This document shows positions 8,028 through 17,536 of a stretch of DNA of 64,000 nucleotides, one piece after another. Location: NCBI RefSeq assembly GCF_000025305.1, contig NC_013740.1, forward strand, positions 2,170,001-2,234,000, read 5' to 3'. How positions within the stretch are numbered: the first letter of the stretch is position 1; each line of letters begins with the position of its first letter. This stretch comes from Acidaminococcus fermentans DSM 20731. GTDB lineage: Bacteria; Bacillota; Negativicutes; Acidaminococcales; Acidaminococcaceae. The position numbers and the translations under genes were made by a program. Under the pieces are notes generated by a model. It did not search any database, was not told the origin of the DNA, and saw nothing but the letters and a program-made list of their open reading frames with translations.

Positions 8028-9227
8028 TTACCGAAATACCACAGTGCAGGGGCTTTCCGTCTTCACGGTCTTCCCGGTGAAGTGGAGCTGCCCGTTTTTG
8101 CCTTCCGGCGCAAAGAACTGCAGGGTGTCACTGTCCATATTGGCCACCAGCAGCTGTCCTTCCGGCGTCAGGGTCATGAACCGGGGTGTGTACCCTTCAC
8201 AATTCGTCCACTGGGGATTCCCCAGCAGCCCCGTCTTCGGGTCGATGGTGTAGCTGACCACCGTTTCCTGGCCCCGGAAGGTCCCGGCATACCCTTCCCC
8301 TTCCGGCGGGATGCCCTCTTTGATCCGGTTGGACACATAGACCTGTTTCCCGTCCCGGCTCAGGACGATGGCACTGGCCATATTGGGTCCCACATACGTA
8401 TCCTGCAGGGTGGGGACCACCTGTCTGGCAGTCAGCTGTCCTTTCTGATCGTCGAAATCGAACACCCGCAGTGTGCTAGCTTTTTCGTTCACCAGATACA
8501 CGTGCCGATTATCCTTGCTGAACACCAGGTGGCGGGGTTCGTCGTATTTCCGGGCCTCCGCATAGGACGTGCGGGTCAGTTTGCCCGTGTTTTCGTCCAG
8601 GGCCAATACCCATACCCGATCATAGCCGCTGCCCCTTGCCTGGGTGGGGACCAACAGCCATTTGCCCGTCCGGTCCAGCACGCAGGCATGGGCGTGGGAG
8701 ATGCCGCCGGCCTTGGGGCCTTCGAAATGCTCCACGCTGACCGCTTCGCCCAGGCTCCCGTCGGCCCGGATGGGCAGGCTGGCCACCGCTCCGCCCTGAA
8801 GACTGGCCACCAGCAGGAATTGATTGTTAGGGGTCACCACGCCATACACCGGGTTCTTCCCCTGGCTGTCCACCGTATCCAGGAATTCCAGGTCCCCATC
8901 TTCTTTGATGCGGAAGGCACTGACTTCATGGGCATCCCCATGGACGGTATAAAGATATTTTTTTGTCTGGTCCAGTACCAGCCAGGCCGGGTTGTCCAGA
9001 GTCTTCGTGATGCCTTCCAGCTTCCAGTTACCTTTCTCGTCGATGGTGTAGCGGGAAATGCCCTTCCCGTGGGCATAGCGCTTCGCCGTGGTCCGGCAGC
9101 CTACATATGCAGTAGTCATTTTCTTCGTTCCTTTCTCGATTTTCTGATTCGCCATCCCTACGCCCGTCCCTGCCATGCACAGCAGCATGGTGGACAGGAC
9201 CAGGCGGAGCCAGCTGCTTTTTTTCAT
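8028..9227 (-). CDS. Exported lactonase-family seven-bladed beta-propeller
   Basis: A 399-residue protein. Residues 1-27 form a signal peptide (MKKSSWLRLVLSTMLLCMAG and following), and the rest matches the 6-phosphogluconolactonase/carboxymuconate cyclase type of propeller, whose cytoplasmic members start near the internal MTTAYVGCRT. Recognisable blade segments include SHAHACVLD and PRHLVFSKDNRHVYLVNE. The export signal suggests a periplasmic enzyme hydrolysing or forming a lactone, not the pentose-phosphate enzyme. Its ATG overlaps the aconitase stop (ATGA, 9224-9227), so the two are translationally coupled, which ties its role to aconitate or citrate uptake. The substrate is unknown. Confidence 0.7.
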   Translation of the reverse strand: MKKSSWLRLVLSTMLLCMAGTGVGMANQKIEKGTKKMTTAYVGCRTTAKRYAHGKGISRYTIDEKGNWKLEGITKTLDNPAWLVLDQTKKYLYTVHGDAHEVSAFRIKEDGDLEFLDTVDSQGKNPVYGVVTPNNQFLLVASLQGGAVASLPIRADGSLGEAVSVEHFEGPKAGGISHAHACVLDRTGKWLLVPTQARGSGYDRVWVLALDENTGKLTRTSYAEARKYDEPRHLVFSKDNRHVYLVNEKASTLRVFDFDDQKGQLTARQVVPTLQDTYVGPNMASAIVLSRDGKQVYVSNRIKEGIPPEGEGYAGTFRGQETVVSYTIDPKTGLLGNPQWTNCEGYTPRFMTLTPEGQLLVANMDSDTLQFFAPEGKNGQLHFTGKTVKTESPCTVVFR

Positions 9228-11179
9228 TTTTTATTCTCCTCTGCCAGTTTGGCCTTGTAGAACCGCAGCTTGCCGCCAGCCAGCAGGATTTCCACTTCCT
9301 GGTCCGTCAGTTCCAGTTTCACTGTGAACCGGTTCCCTTTGCTCAGGTTCTGGATTTCAATGGTTTTGTTCTTCATCTGGTCCCGCAGGTTGTCGATATG
9401 GAAAGTATCATCCAGGTCGATGCCATCGTAGGCCGCCTTGTCCACGAACACGGCCGGGATCACCCCGTGGTTGATCAGGTTTCCCTTATGGATGCGGGCG
9501 AAACTCTTGGCAATGACCATCTTCACGCCCAGGTACATGGGCGTGATGGCCGCATGTTCCCGGCTGGATCCCTGGCCGTAGTTCTCGCCGCCTACGATGA
9601 AGCTCTTGCCGTCCTTCTGGGCCCGTTTGGCAAAGTCCGGGTCATACCGGCAGAAGGCGTACTGGGCCATGGCCGGCATATTGCTCCGCATGGAGGAGAA
9701 CTGGGCGCTGGCCGGGGTAATGTCGTCGGTGGATACGTTGTCCCGGGCCTTCAGGCTGACCTTGGCTTCCAGGGTTTCTTCCGGCGGATCGGCTACCGGC
9801 AGGGGTTTGATGTTGGGGCCCCGGACGATGGAAATGTCCCGGCCGTCTTCCGGCGGCAGCAGGAACAGGTTGTCGTTGATGGGATAGGTTTCCGGTTCCT
9901 TCACTGTACCCAGCACGCTTACATCGTCCATCACTTCCTGGGGCAGGGCCAGCCGCCCCTTGATGGCCGTGGCCGCCGCCACTTCCGGGCTCACCAGATA
10001 CAGACTGGCATCCGCCGTGGAGCTGCGTCCCTTGAAATTCCGGTTGGACGTCCGCACCGAAATGCCCTTGCTGGAAGGAGCGATGCCGATGCCGCAGCAG
10101 GGGCCGCAGGCGAATTCCGTGATCCGGGCACCAGAATCCACCAGATCGGCAATGACCCCGTCCTGGAGCAGCCGCAGATAGATCTGCCGGGAGCTGATGC
10201 CCAGCACCAGACTCACATCCGGATTGATTTTATGCTCCTTCAGCACCAGGGCCACTTTTTTGAAATCACTGTAGGACCCATTGGTGCAGCTGCCGATGAA
10301 CACCTGCTGGACCGGGATTTTGGGCACATCGGCCACTTTCATCACGTTGTCCGGCATATGGGGGCAGGCCACCAGGGGTTCCAGGGCATCCAGATCCAAC
10401 TGGATTTCTTCGTCGTATCCGCATCCTGCATTCGGCAGCCATTCCGTATAATCCTGTTCCCTGCCCTGGGCCTTCAGGAAAGCCCGGACCTGTCCATCTG
10501 CCGGGAATACGGAGGTGGTGGCGCCCATTTCCGCGCCCATATTGGCAATGGTCAGCCGTTCGGGAATGGACAGGGTTTCCACACCTTCTCCCACATATTC
10601 ATAGACCTTGCCCACGCCGCCTTTCACCGTGGTCCGGCGGAGCATTTCCAGGATGATATCCTTGGCGGCGGTTCCCGGCCGGAGCCGGCCCTTCAGGTTC
10701 ACCTTCACCACCTTGGGCATTTTCATCACATAAGGGAATCCGGCCAGGGCCACGGCGATATCCATGCCCCCTACCCCGATGGCCAGCATCCCCAGGGCTC
10801 CGCAGCTGGGCGTATGGCTGTCGCCTCCCAGGAGAAGAGTTCCCGGCTTCCCGAACCGGCTGCACTGGAGAGCATGGCAGATGCCGTTCCCGGCTTTGGA
10901 CAGCACCAGCCCGTATTTCTGGGCGATGGACTGGAGATAGATATGGTCATCCGGTGTCTTGTTGTCGATCTGGAGCAGGTTGTGATCGATATAGCTGACG
11001 GACAGTTTGGTCCGCACCCGGTCCAGGTCCAGGGCTTCAAAAGCCAGATAGGCCATGACCGCATTGATGTCGTGAGTCAGGGTCTGATCCACCGTCACTT
11101 TGATTTCCTGGCCCGGCACCAGTTCCGCCGGTTCTGCCAGATGGGCCGCAAACAGTTTCTGCGTCAGATTCATTGCCAT
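9224..11179 (-). CDS. Aconitate hydratase (short bacterial type)
   Basis: A 651-residue aconitase interconverting citrate, cis-aconitate and isocitrate. The 4Fe-4S ligands are visible as IGSCTN (C298) and CGPCCG (C358, C361), with GGDSHTPSCGALG in domain 1 and the swivel-domain motif GQGSSREHAA near residue 530. The length fits the roughly 640-residue prokaryotic group rather than the 890-residue AcnA. The start is set at the ATG at 11179, which has AAAGGAG upstream; the longer reading frame from 11218 lacks a site. It is the first gene of an operon with the lactonase-like protein and a MatC-type carrier and is divergent from a LysR gene. Confidence 0.9.
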   Translation of the reverse strand: MAMNLTQKLFAAHLAEPAELVPGQEIKVTVDQTLTHDINAVMAYLAFEALDLDRVRTKLSVSYIDHNLLQIDNKTPDDHIYLQSIAQKYGLVLSKAGNGICHALQCSRFGKPGTLLLGGDSHTPSCGALGMLAIGVGGMDIAVALAGFPYVMKMPKVVKVNLKGRLRPGTAAKDIILEMLRRTTVKGGVGKVYEYVGEGVETLSIPERLTIANMGAEMGATTSVFPADGQVRAFLKAQGREQDYTEWLPNAGCGYDEEIQLDLDALEPLVACPHMPDNVMKVADVPKIPVQQVFIGSCTNGSYSDFKKVALVLKEHKINPDVSLVLGISSRQIYLRLLQDGVIADLVDSGARITEFACGPCCGIGIAPSSKGISVRTSNRNFKGRSSTADASLYLVSPEVAAATAIKGRLALPQEVMDDVSVLGTVKEPETYPINDNLFLLPPEDGRDISIVRGPNIKPLPVADPPEETLEAKVSLKARDNVSTDDITPASAQFSSMRSNMPAMAQYAFCRYDPDFAKRAQKDGKSFIVGGENYGQGSSREHAAITPMYLGVKMVIAKSFARIHKGNLINHGVIPAVFVDKAAYDGIDLDDTFHIDNLRDQMKNKTIEIQNLSKGNRFTVKLELTDQEVEILLAGGKLRFYKAKLAEENKK

Positions 11180-11299
11180 GGAAAGCACACTCCTTTGATT
11201 CCGTCTGTAAATTTTCATAGTTTCAGTAATATTTCATATTATTCTCACTTTTTCCTTGTCTATACTGTATCATGTACGCTTCCTTTTGTATAATATTAG

Positions 11300-11330
11300 A
11301 TTATGATATACTTATAATATCAAGTTATAA
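11300..11330. promoter_or_regulatory. AT-rich operator-like palindromes in the aconitase/LysR divergent region
   Basis: ATTAT...ATAAT (11300-11318) and TTATAA-N7-TTATAA (11312-11330) overlap just upstream of the LysR start. They are good candidates for the site through which the LysR protein controls itself and the aconitase operon. Confidence 0.5.
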
Positions 11331-11343
11331 GGAGTGGATGCCT

Positions 11344-12258
11344 ATGGATTCCCGCGACCTGGAATATGTAATGGCCATTGCCCGGACCGGCAGCTTTTCC
11401 CAAGGGGCCCAGATGCTGTTCATCAGCCAGCCGGCCCTGAGCCAGTACATCCGGAGGCTGGAAAAAAATCTGGGGGTGACCCTGTTCTACCGCAACCGGA
11501 ACAAGGTGGAACTCTCCCCGGCCGGCGCCTACTACGTAAAAAAAGGACAGGCCATCCTCCGACAGATGCAGGACCTGGAACAGACCATGCGCCATTGGCA
11601 GCAGGAAGAACAGCGGCAGCTGAGCATCGGAGTTTCCCAGTTCTACGGCAAATGGTTCCTGACCCCCTACCTCCAGAACATCCAGAAAAGCCTTCCCCAG
11701 TACCAGGTCCGCATCGTGGACGGGGAATCCCGGCATCTGGAGCTCCTGATGATCCAGCGGAAGCTGGACTTTGCCATCTATCCGGCGCCGGTGGTCCATC
11801 AGGAAATCCACTTCCTGCCCCTGGGAGAAGAAGAGATCCTTTTTGCCTTCAGTGAAGAGAATCCGGAGGCCATGGCCCTGCTGGCCCAAGCGGACAAGGA
11901 CGGGTTCCTGGATCTCCGGTATTACCGGCATTTTCCCTTCGTCCTGCCCAAGGAAGGACTGAAAATGCACAAGGCGGCCCTGAACATCTGCCGTCATCTG
12001 GGCTTCCAGCCCCAGTCCGTCTATTCTTCCGAGAATCTGGATACGGTCTATTCCCTGGTGAACCACAACTACGGGGTGGGATTCCTGCCCGATGTGATTG
12101 CCCGGAATTACAATCCCCGGACCAATCATGTGCGCTTTTTCCATTTCAAAAGCCGCAGCAATCACCGGACCATCGGCCTGGCCTTCCGGGAGGATTCTCC
12201 GCTCCGGGCCCTGGCTCCCAAACTGGTCCGGGCCATTAAAAAAGGGACTGCGGTCTGA
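11344..12258 (+). CDS. LysR-family transcriptional regulator
   Basis: A 304-residue LysR regulator with the helix-turn-helix at about residues 1-60 (MDSRDLEYVMAIARTGSFSQ, then GAQMLFISQPALSQYIRR) and an effector domain after residue 90. Of two nearby ATGs, 11344 is chosen because it is nine bases from AAGGAG at 11329-11334; 11338 is too close and the long frame from 11272 has no site. It is divergent from the aconitase/lactonase/carrier operon and convergent with the second aconitase, so it probably responds to citrate or aconitate. The stop codon lies within the loop of the shared terminator. Confidence 0.85.
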   Translation: MDSRDLEYVMAIARTGSFSQGAQMLFISQPALSQYIRRLEKNLGVTLFYRNRNKVELSPAGAYYVKKGQAILRQMQDLEQTMRHWQQEEQRQLSIGVSQFYGKWFLTPYLQNIQKSLPQYQVRIVDGESRHLELLMIQRKLDFAIYPAPVVHQEIHFLPLGEEEILFAFSEENPEAMALLAQADKDGFLDLRYYRHFPFVLPKEGLKMHKAALNICRHLGFQPQSVYSSENLDTVYSLVNHNYGVGFLPDVIARNYNPRTNHVRFFHFKSRSNHRTIGLAFREDSPLRALAPKLVRAIKKGTAV

Positions 12259-12274
12259 GCCACAGTCCCTTTTG
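12241..12274. terminator. Bidirectional terminator between LysR gene and second aconitase
   Basis: GGGACTG (12244-12250) pairs with CAGTCCC (12263-12269), flanked by A and T runs. It is shared by the convergent genes ending at 12258 and 12278. Confidence 0.8.
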
Positions 12275-12277
12275 TCT

Positions 12278-14563
12278 TTATTTTGCTTTTTTCATCCGGT
12301 TGTAATTGATCAGGCAGCCGGCCTTGATGATGGCCCGTTCCTCTTCCGTCAGCGGTTTGCTGTACAGGGTCAGGGGCACGGTGCCGCTTTCCTTCACCAC
12401 ATAAGCCGGAATGGTTTCCAGATCCCCGTCCAGGACCTTCCGGATTTCCGGCACGTAGATCCAGTCCCCCACTTCGAAGTCCGTGGGTTCTCCCTTCAGG
12501 TGGAAGGGCAGCATCCCCCAGTTGATCACATTGCTCCGGTACCGTTTGGTGGCGTAATCCTGGGTGATGTTGGCCAGGCCTCCGATCACCCGCTGGCAGC
12601 TGGCGGCCTGTTCCCGGGCAGATCCGTCACCGGGTTTGTTGGCATACACCATGGACCCGATTTCCGTATTGGCCAGGGTGGCACTGCCCGGCAGTCCCTG
12701 TACCCGTGCCAGCACCTTGTCCACTTCCGACAGGTCTTTTCCGGCTTCCCGGGCCAGTTCCAGTTCTTTGACGGCCTTGGTCCGTCCCACGTATTCCGGA
12801 TCCCGGCGACTCAGGGTGAATTCCGCCAGCCCCATGGGGTTGGACCGGTAGGAAGAAGTTTCCCCGGAAGGGATCAGTTCATCGGTGGTGGTCACCGGGT
12901 CCAGGATCTTGGAGCACACCTTCAGCAGGATATTGTCCCCCAGAGCCGGCATTTCCGGCCAGTCCTTGATATTGGGTCCGTAGAACAGCTCCTTTTCCGG
13001 TTCCGGATTCCCGAAGCCGTTATACACCCGGGCCTTGTAGGCGCTGTCATCGAAATGGTAGGCCGGCACGTTCCCGAACGCATCAGCGAATTCTTCTGCG
13101 GAAGTCAGCCGGCCATTGTTGGCGGCAGTGGCGGCGATGCTCCGGGCATCCATGAGGGCCACGGCAGCCATCTGGCCCTGGCCCGGTTTGGACCCTTCCC
13201 GGTTGGGGAAGTTCCGGGTGGTGTGGCGGATGGACAGACCATCGTTGTTGGGGGTATCCCCCGCCCCGAAGCAGGGTCCGCAGAAGGCAGTCTTCACAAC
13301 GGCCCCGGCAGCCATCAGATCGGTGAGCATGCCCTTTTTGGCCAGATCCATGTACACCGGCATGGAGGAGGGGTATACGTTCAGGGTGAATTCCCCGCTG
13401 CCGATGGCTCTGCCCCGGAGCAGGTTGGCGGCTTCCACCACGTTCACATAGTTGCCCCCGGCACAGCCGCCGATGACACCTTGCTGGACCTGGAGTTTCC
13501 CGTCATGGATCTTGTCCGTCAGGCTGTAGGCAGCACGGCCCTGGGCCACTTCCGCCGCTTTTTTTTCCGTTTCCCGGAGGATGTCCCCCAGATTGGCGTT
13601 CAGTTCGTCGATTTCATAGGCATTGGAGGGATGGAAGGGCAGGGCGATCATAGGTTTCACCGTGGACAGATCCACCTGGACGCAGCCGTCATAATAGGCC
13701 ACTTCCGCCGGATCCAGCTTTTTGTAGTCCCCCTCCCGGTGGTGTTCCTTCAGGAAGGCCCGGGTATCCTCATCAGTCCGCCAGATGGAGGACAGGCAGG
13801 TGGTTTCCGTGGTCATCACGTCCACCGCATTCCGGTAGTCGGTGGTCATGGAGGAGACTCCGGGGCCCACGAATTCCATCACCTTGTTCTTCACATAGCC
13901 GTTTTTGTACACTGCCCGGCAGATGGCCAGGGCAATGTCGTGGGGTCCCACCCAGGGTTTGGGGCTGCCGGTAAGGTATACGGCCACCACACCGGGATAG
14001 GGGTTGTCCCAGGTATCCTTCAGGATCTGCTTGTCCAGTTCGCCGCCCCCTTCGCCTACGGCCATGGTCCCCAGAGCCCCGTACCGGGTGTGGGAGTCGG
14101 ACCCCAGGATCATCTTCCCGCAGCCGGCGTGCATTTCCCGCATATACTGGTGGATGACGGCCATATGGGGCGGTACGAAGATGCCTCCGTATTTCTGGGC
14201 GGCGCTGAGGCCAAACATGTGGTCATCCTCGTTGATGGTCCCCCCTACGGCGCACAGGGAGTTGTGGCAGCAGGTGAGGATGTAGGGCATGGGGAAATTT
14301 TCCATGCCGGACGCTTTGGCGGTCTGGATGATCCCCACGTAGGTGATGTCATGGCTGGTCAGGGCATCGAAGCGGATTTTCAGACTGTCCATGTCCCCGT
14401 TCTGGTTGTGGGCTTTCAGGATGCCATAGGCAATGGTGCCCTTTTGGGCTTCTTCCTTTTGGATTTTCCGGCCCAGGGTTGCTTCTGCCCGGGACAGTTC
14501 TTCTTCCGGGATGATTTCGTTGCCATGGACCAGGTAGGCCCCGTTCTTGAACAGATTGATCAT
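12278..14563 (-). CDS. Aconitase-superfamily hydratase (second, 761-residue type)
   Basis: A 761-residue aconitase-superfamily enzyme of a different subfamily from the one at 9224. The three cluster cysteines are kept, in IGGCAGGNY (C367) and FCGPCFG (C428, C431). [12 protein letters not shown] is present, and the swivel domain has [10 protein letters not shown] and [13 protein letters not shown]. The first motif lacks the usual SCTN, so substrate specificity may differ. It follows the PrpF-type isomerase by 27 bp, as aconitase-like AcnD and PrpF do in the methylcitrate cycle. Citrate/isocitrate hydration, or hydration of an aconitate isomer, is most likely. A ribosome binding site AAGGAG precedes the ATG. 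Confidence 0.8.
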   Translation of the reverse strand: MINLFKNGAYLVHGNEIIPEEELSRAEATLGRKIQKEEAQKGTIAYGILKAHNQNGDMDSLKIRFDALTSHDITYVGIIQTAKASGMENFPMPYILTCCHNSLCAVGGTINEDDHMFGLSAAQKYGGIFVPPHMAVIHQYMREMHAGCGKMILGSDSHTRYGALGTMAVGEGGGELDKQILKDTWDNPYPGVVAVYLTGSPKPWVGPHDIALAICRAVYKNGYVKNKVMEFVGPGVSSMTTDYRNAVDVMTTETTCLSSIWRTDEDTRAFLKEHHREGDYKKLDPAEVAYYDGCVQVDLSTVKPMIALPFHPSNAYEIDELNANLGDILRETEKKAAEVAQGRAAYSLTDKIHDGKLQVQQGVIGGCAGGNYVNVVEAANLLRGRAIGSGEFTLNVYPSSMPVYMDLAKKGMLTDLMAAGAVVKTAFCGPCFGAGDTPNNDGLSIRHTTRNFPNREGSKPGQGQMAAVALMDARSIAATAANNGRLTSAEEFADAFGNVPAYHFDDSAYKARVYNGFGNPEPEKELFYGPNIKDWPEMPALGDNILLKVCSKILDPVTTTDELIPSGETSSYRSNPMGLAEFTLSRRDPEYVGRTKAVKELELAREAGKDLSEVDKVLARVQGLPGSATLANTEIGSMVYANKPGDGSAREQAASCQRVIGGLANITQDYATKRYRSNVINWGMLPFHLKGEPTDFEVGDWIYVPEIRKVLDGDLETIPAYVVKESGTVPLTLYSKPLTEEERAIIKAGCLINYNRMKKAK

Positions 14564-14590
14564 AATGAATTTTCTCCTTTTCTCTGCAGC

Positions 14591-15733
14591 TTATTTTCTG
14601 ATGTAAATGGTGCCGTCCATAATCCGGCGGGCCGTCCGCTGGACAGCCACCCCTTTTACATCCAGGTTCCCTTCTTCCCGGACTTCCAGATCAGGATAGA
14701 CGGTCATCACTCCGCTTGGGTGCCCCAGCCGGATGGCCTGCCGGCCTTCAGTCTGTCTGCCCAATGTCTTTTCGATGATGGACCCCTGTACGAAAGCCGC
14801 CACGGCAATGGAACTGGCAGCAGTCAGGGGGCAGGCTTTGTGGCACTTGAACACCGAGATGACCCGGGCGCACAGATCCATCTGGCCGGCATCCACCTGG
14901 TTCCCGGCAATATCCGTATAGGAAACCGGTGCCGTGAAGAAGCCCACTTTGGGCACCGCCGGGGAATGGGCTGTGGCATCTTCCAGATCCCTGGCAAAGC
15001 CCATTTTCACAGCAGCCGCTCCCCGGATTTTTTCCAGCAGAGCCGATACTTCTTTGTCCGCATCCACCTGTGCCGGCAGTTCCGTACCCTGGAGGCCCAC
15101 ATCTTCCGCCCGGACCAGGACCAGGGGATTGGATACATCCAGGATGGTGGCTTCGATTTTCCGTCCGTCGATTTCCAGCACATCCAGTGCTTTGCCCGTG
15201 GGCAGCAGTTTCCCCGTCTTGGCTCCTGCCGGATCCAGGAAATTCACCTTCAGTTCCGCAGCGGTTCCATCGATACCGGCAATATGGCAATCCCCCTCCT
15301 GAGCAAAAGTGTGGGTCCGGGGATCAATGGGGACGGTCACATTGATATATTTATCCGTATTCTTGTTGAGCATCCGGACGGTGGTCACCGGTTCCACAAT
15401 GGGGACCATGCCCTCTTCCACCGCATAGGCCGGCACCGCAGCGGTCATATTGCCGCAGTTGCTTTTGTAATCCACCTGTTTCTTTCCTACAATGACCTGG
15501 CCCACCAGGTATTCGATGTCCACATTGGGCAGGGCGCTCTTCCAGATAATGACGATTTTGTTGTTGGACGATACCGTCCCGCCCATCCCGTCCATCTGCT
15601 TGGGATCCGGATTCCCCATGACCTGGAGAAAAATCTCATCCCATTCCTTGGAATCTTCCGGCAGATCTTCCCGATGGAACAGGCAGCCCTTGCTGGTCCC
15701 ACCCCGCATATATACCACAGGAAACTTTCTCAT
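14591..15733 (-). CDS. PrpF-type isomerase (candidate aconitate isomerase)
   Basis: A 380-residue protein of the PrpF branch of the DapF fold. It starts MRKFPVVYMRGGTSKGC, the family hallmark, and has K59 (SSNNK) and C93 (SNCGNM). Their 34-residue spacing equals that of the catalytic Lys73/Cys107 I recall for Shewanella PrpF. Family members move a double bond in methylaconitate, methylitaconate or 4-oxalomesaconate, and PrpF also converts trans- to cis-aconitate in vitro. Beside an aconitase and a CitS-like carrier, aconitate isomerase is the best guess. The ATG at 15733 has AGAGAGG upstream; the extra 21 upstream codons read into the neighbour. Confidence 0.75.
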   Translation of the reverse strand: MRKFPVVYMRGGTSKGCLFHREDLPEDSKEWDEIFLQVMGNPDPKQMDGMGGTVSSNNKIVIIWKSALPNVDIEYLVGQVIVGKKQVDYKSNCGNMTAAVPAYAVEEGMVPIVEPVTTVRMLNKNTDKYINVTVPIDPRTHTFAQEGDCHIAGIDGTAAELKVNFLDPAGAKTGKLLPTGKALDVLEIDGRKIEATILDVSNPLVLVRAEDVGLQGTELPAQVDADKEVSALLEKIRGAAAVKMGFARDLEDATAHSPAVPKVGFFTAPVSYTDIAGNQVDAGQMDLCARVISVFKCHKACPLTAASSIAVAAFVQGSIIEKTLGRQTEGRQAIRLGHPSGVMTVYPDLEVREEGNLDVKGVAVQRTARRIMDGTIYIRK

Positions 15734-15755
15734 CGTATAAAACCTCTCTTTCTGA

Positions 15756-16638
15756 TTACAGGAACTGGAAAATAAAACTGCCCACCAGGAGGACAATGGC
15801 CCCGCCGATCCGGGAGGAAATCTGAGCGTAACTCATCAGGTCCATCCGTCTGCAGGCACCCAGCACGGCCATATCTCCTGCACCGCCCATGTTGGCCATG
15901 CACAGTCCGGCTGTAATGGCGCTTTCAATGGGATAGAAGCCCACCAGCGAACCAAAAGCTGCGGAACCGATGACACAGCCCAGGACAATCAGCAGCACCA
16001 TAATGAAATTGGCAACGCTCAGCACACCCATCATCTTGTTGAAATCGATCAGGGTGACACCGCATCCGGCCATCATGGCCCAGACCAGCCGGCTGGCGCA
16101 GAACTGCTGTACCCGGTGGCAGGCTTCCTTCGTTCGTTCCGGGATCAGGTCCAGCACATTGGCCAGGGTGGCAAATATGATCATGTAGGCAAAATTGGGA
16201 ATGGCCACTCCAAAGACCGTGGGCAGGACTTTTTTCGCCACCAGCTGGGCCAATACGAAGACTGGATTTCAGCAGGACCTTTCTTTCGATTCCCAACAGG
16301 CTTCCCACCACCTGGGCACAGATGAATACGTTCAAAAAATTGTAGGTATTCATCCATCCCTTGGAAACAGTCAGGATGTTTTTGGGCATCAGATTGTTGT
16401 ATACCAGAATCCCGCAGCCCAGGAACGCCAGCACGGCTCCGCCTCCGCAGTACTTGTTCCAAACAGGAAGCCGTTCTCCCACTTCACCGAAGATGGCACC
16501 CAGGATGAACATGACAGCGATGCCTCCAATGAACTGATTGGGAATGATGTTCAGGCAGGCAGAAATCAGAACGATTACAGAGAAAAACGTGAAAATCCGC
16601 CAGTCCATACCATAAAGCTTAAACGTGGTTTCTTTCAT
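15756..16638 (-). pseudogene. CitS-like 2-hydroxycarboxylate (2HCT) carrier, internally deleted and out of frame
   Basis: Two frames together encode the two ends of a 2HCT-family sodium:citrate/malate-type symporter. The first part starts at 16638 (MKETTFKLYGMDWRIF) and reads LNVFICAQVVGSLLGIERK to about 16250. The second part, in another frame, reads KKVLPTVFGVAIPNFAY to the stop at 15756 and keeps the C-terminal MGGAGDMAVL motif. The total is about 294 codons against roughly 430 for the family, and the first Gly-rich GGxG region is missing. One out-of-frame internal deletion of about 400 bp near 16250 would explain everything. A good AGGAGG site remains, so the remnant is still inside a transcribed operon. 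Confidence 0.75.
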
Positions 16639-16642
16639 GACC

Positions 16643-17536
16643 TTATGCCTCCTGTCCGGAATTGGAAAAGCCAAAAAGTTTTGCCGGATTTTCCACCAAC
16701 GTTTTATAAACCGTTTCTTCATCCTCTGCCATATCGAACAGAGCATCCAGCAACGCACTGTCATCGGGGCAGGGTTTCCGTTTGCTGTACCGGTTGGGAT
16801 GGGGCCAGTCCGTTCCCCACAGCAACCGGTTGGGATTGGCCTTGACGTATTCCCGGCCTATGGCCAGGGTGTCTCCATAAGTTTCCTCCCCACTGTCAAA
16901 ATACCAGCCGGAAAGTTTGACCCAGGCCCTTCCCTGATCCAGCCAGTCACAGATCATCCGGAATGCGGGATGACTGGTCCCTGTCCCTGCAGGCAGGTGT
17001 CCCCGATGGTCAAGGACCAGCTGTACAGGCAGATTCTCGAAAAATGTCCGTTTCTCCACCAGAAGATCCGGATCCATCCACAGACAGACACACCAGCCAT
17101 ATTCCGCAACCCGTTCCACCAGTCTGCGGATTTCTTCCCAATCGCCTTTATATCCGCAGTTCATGTTGAACCGGATGCCCCGTGCGCCTTTCCGGTGAAG
17201 GGCCGCCAGCTGGGAATCCATCACCTGGTTGTCCAATACCACAATGGCCCGGGTATTTTCCACACCCAGTCTCTGGACCGCATCCATGGTGCACCGGTTG
17301 TCCAGGCCATAAGCAGAAGGCTGCACCACCACACTTCGGGCAATGCCCAGTTTATCCTTCAGCAGACGGTAGCATTCCACGTCAGCCGGAGGTTGGTTTC
17401 TCACATCCCCCGGTACATAAGGGAACCGGACGGGATCATAGATGTGATGATGGCAGTCACAAGCTCCCAGCGGGATACGATTTCGGGGAAAAGTCTTCCC
17501 TCCGCAGTAAGGCACCTGCTCTCTCCGTTTTTCCAT
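16643..17536 (-). CDS. Amidohydrolase-2 family protein, LigI-like lactonase
   Basis: A 297-residue TIM-barrel hydrolase of the amidohydrolase-2 group (COG3618-like). The metal-binding CDCHHHIYDP motif is at about residues 26-35, with VLDHRGHLP in the middle and GTDWPHPN near residue 240. Relatives include 2-pyrone-4,6-dicarboxylate lactonase (LigI) and sugar-lactone hydrolases, which do not always need a metal. It heads an operon with the broken CitS-like gene, the PrpF-type isomerase and the aconitase-like hydratase, so a lactone or cyclic form of a tricarboxylic acid is a reasonable substrate. The start has GGGAGG upstream, and a shared operator-like motif lies at 17610. Confidence 0.7.
   Translation of the reverse strand: MEKRREQVPYCGGKTFPRNRIPLGACDCHHHIYDPVRFPYVPGDVRNQPPADVECYRLLKDKLGIARSVVVQPSAYGLDNRCTMDAVQRLGVENTRAIVVLDNQVMDSQLAALHRKGARGIRFNMNCGYKGDWEEIRRLVERVAEYGWCVCLWMDPDLLVEKRTFFENLPVQLVLDHRGHLPAGTGTSHPAFRMICDWLDQGRAWVKLSGWYFDSGEETYGDTLAIGREYVKANPNRLLWGTDWPHPNRYSKRKPCPDDSALLDALFDMAEDEETVYKTLVENPAKLFGFSNSGQEA

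Noticed and set aside
14236-14252. CCCCTACGG-like strings inside coding sequence (here and near 22624 and 47370)
   Set aside because: They fit the codons of the genes they lie in and lack the hairpin context of the intergenic repeats.
12098-15775. A 1225-codon plus-strand open frame opposite the second aconitase and the PrpF-type gene
   Set aside because: It is a shadow caused by high GC and codon bias. Its translation is low-complexity, His/Gly/Pro-rich and domain-free, while the minus strand holds clear enzymes.
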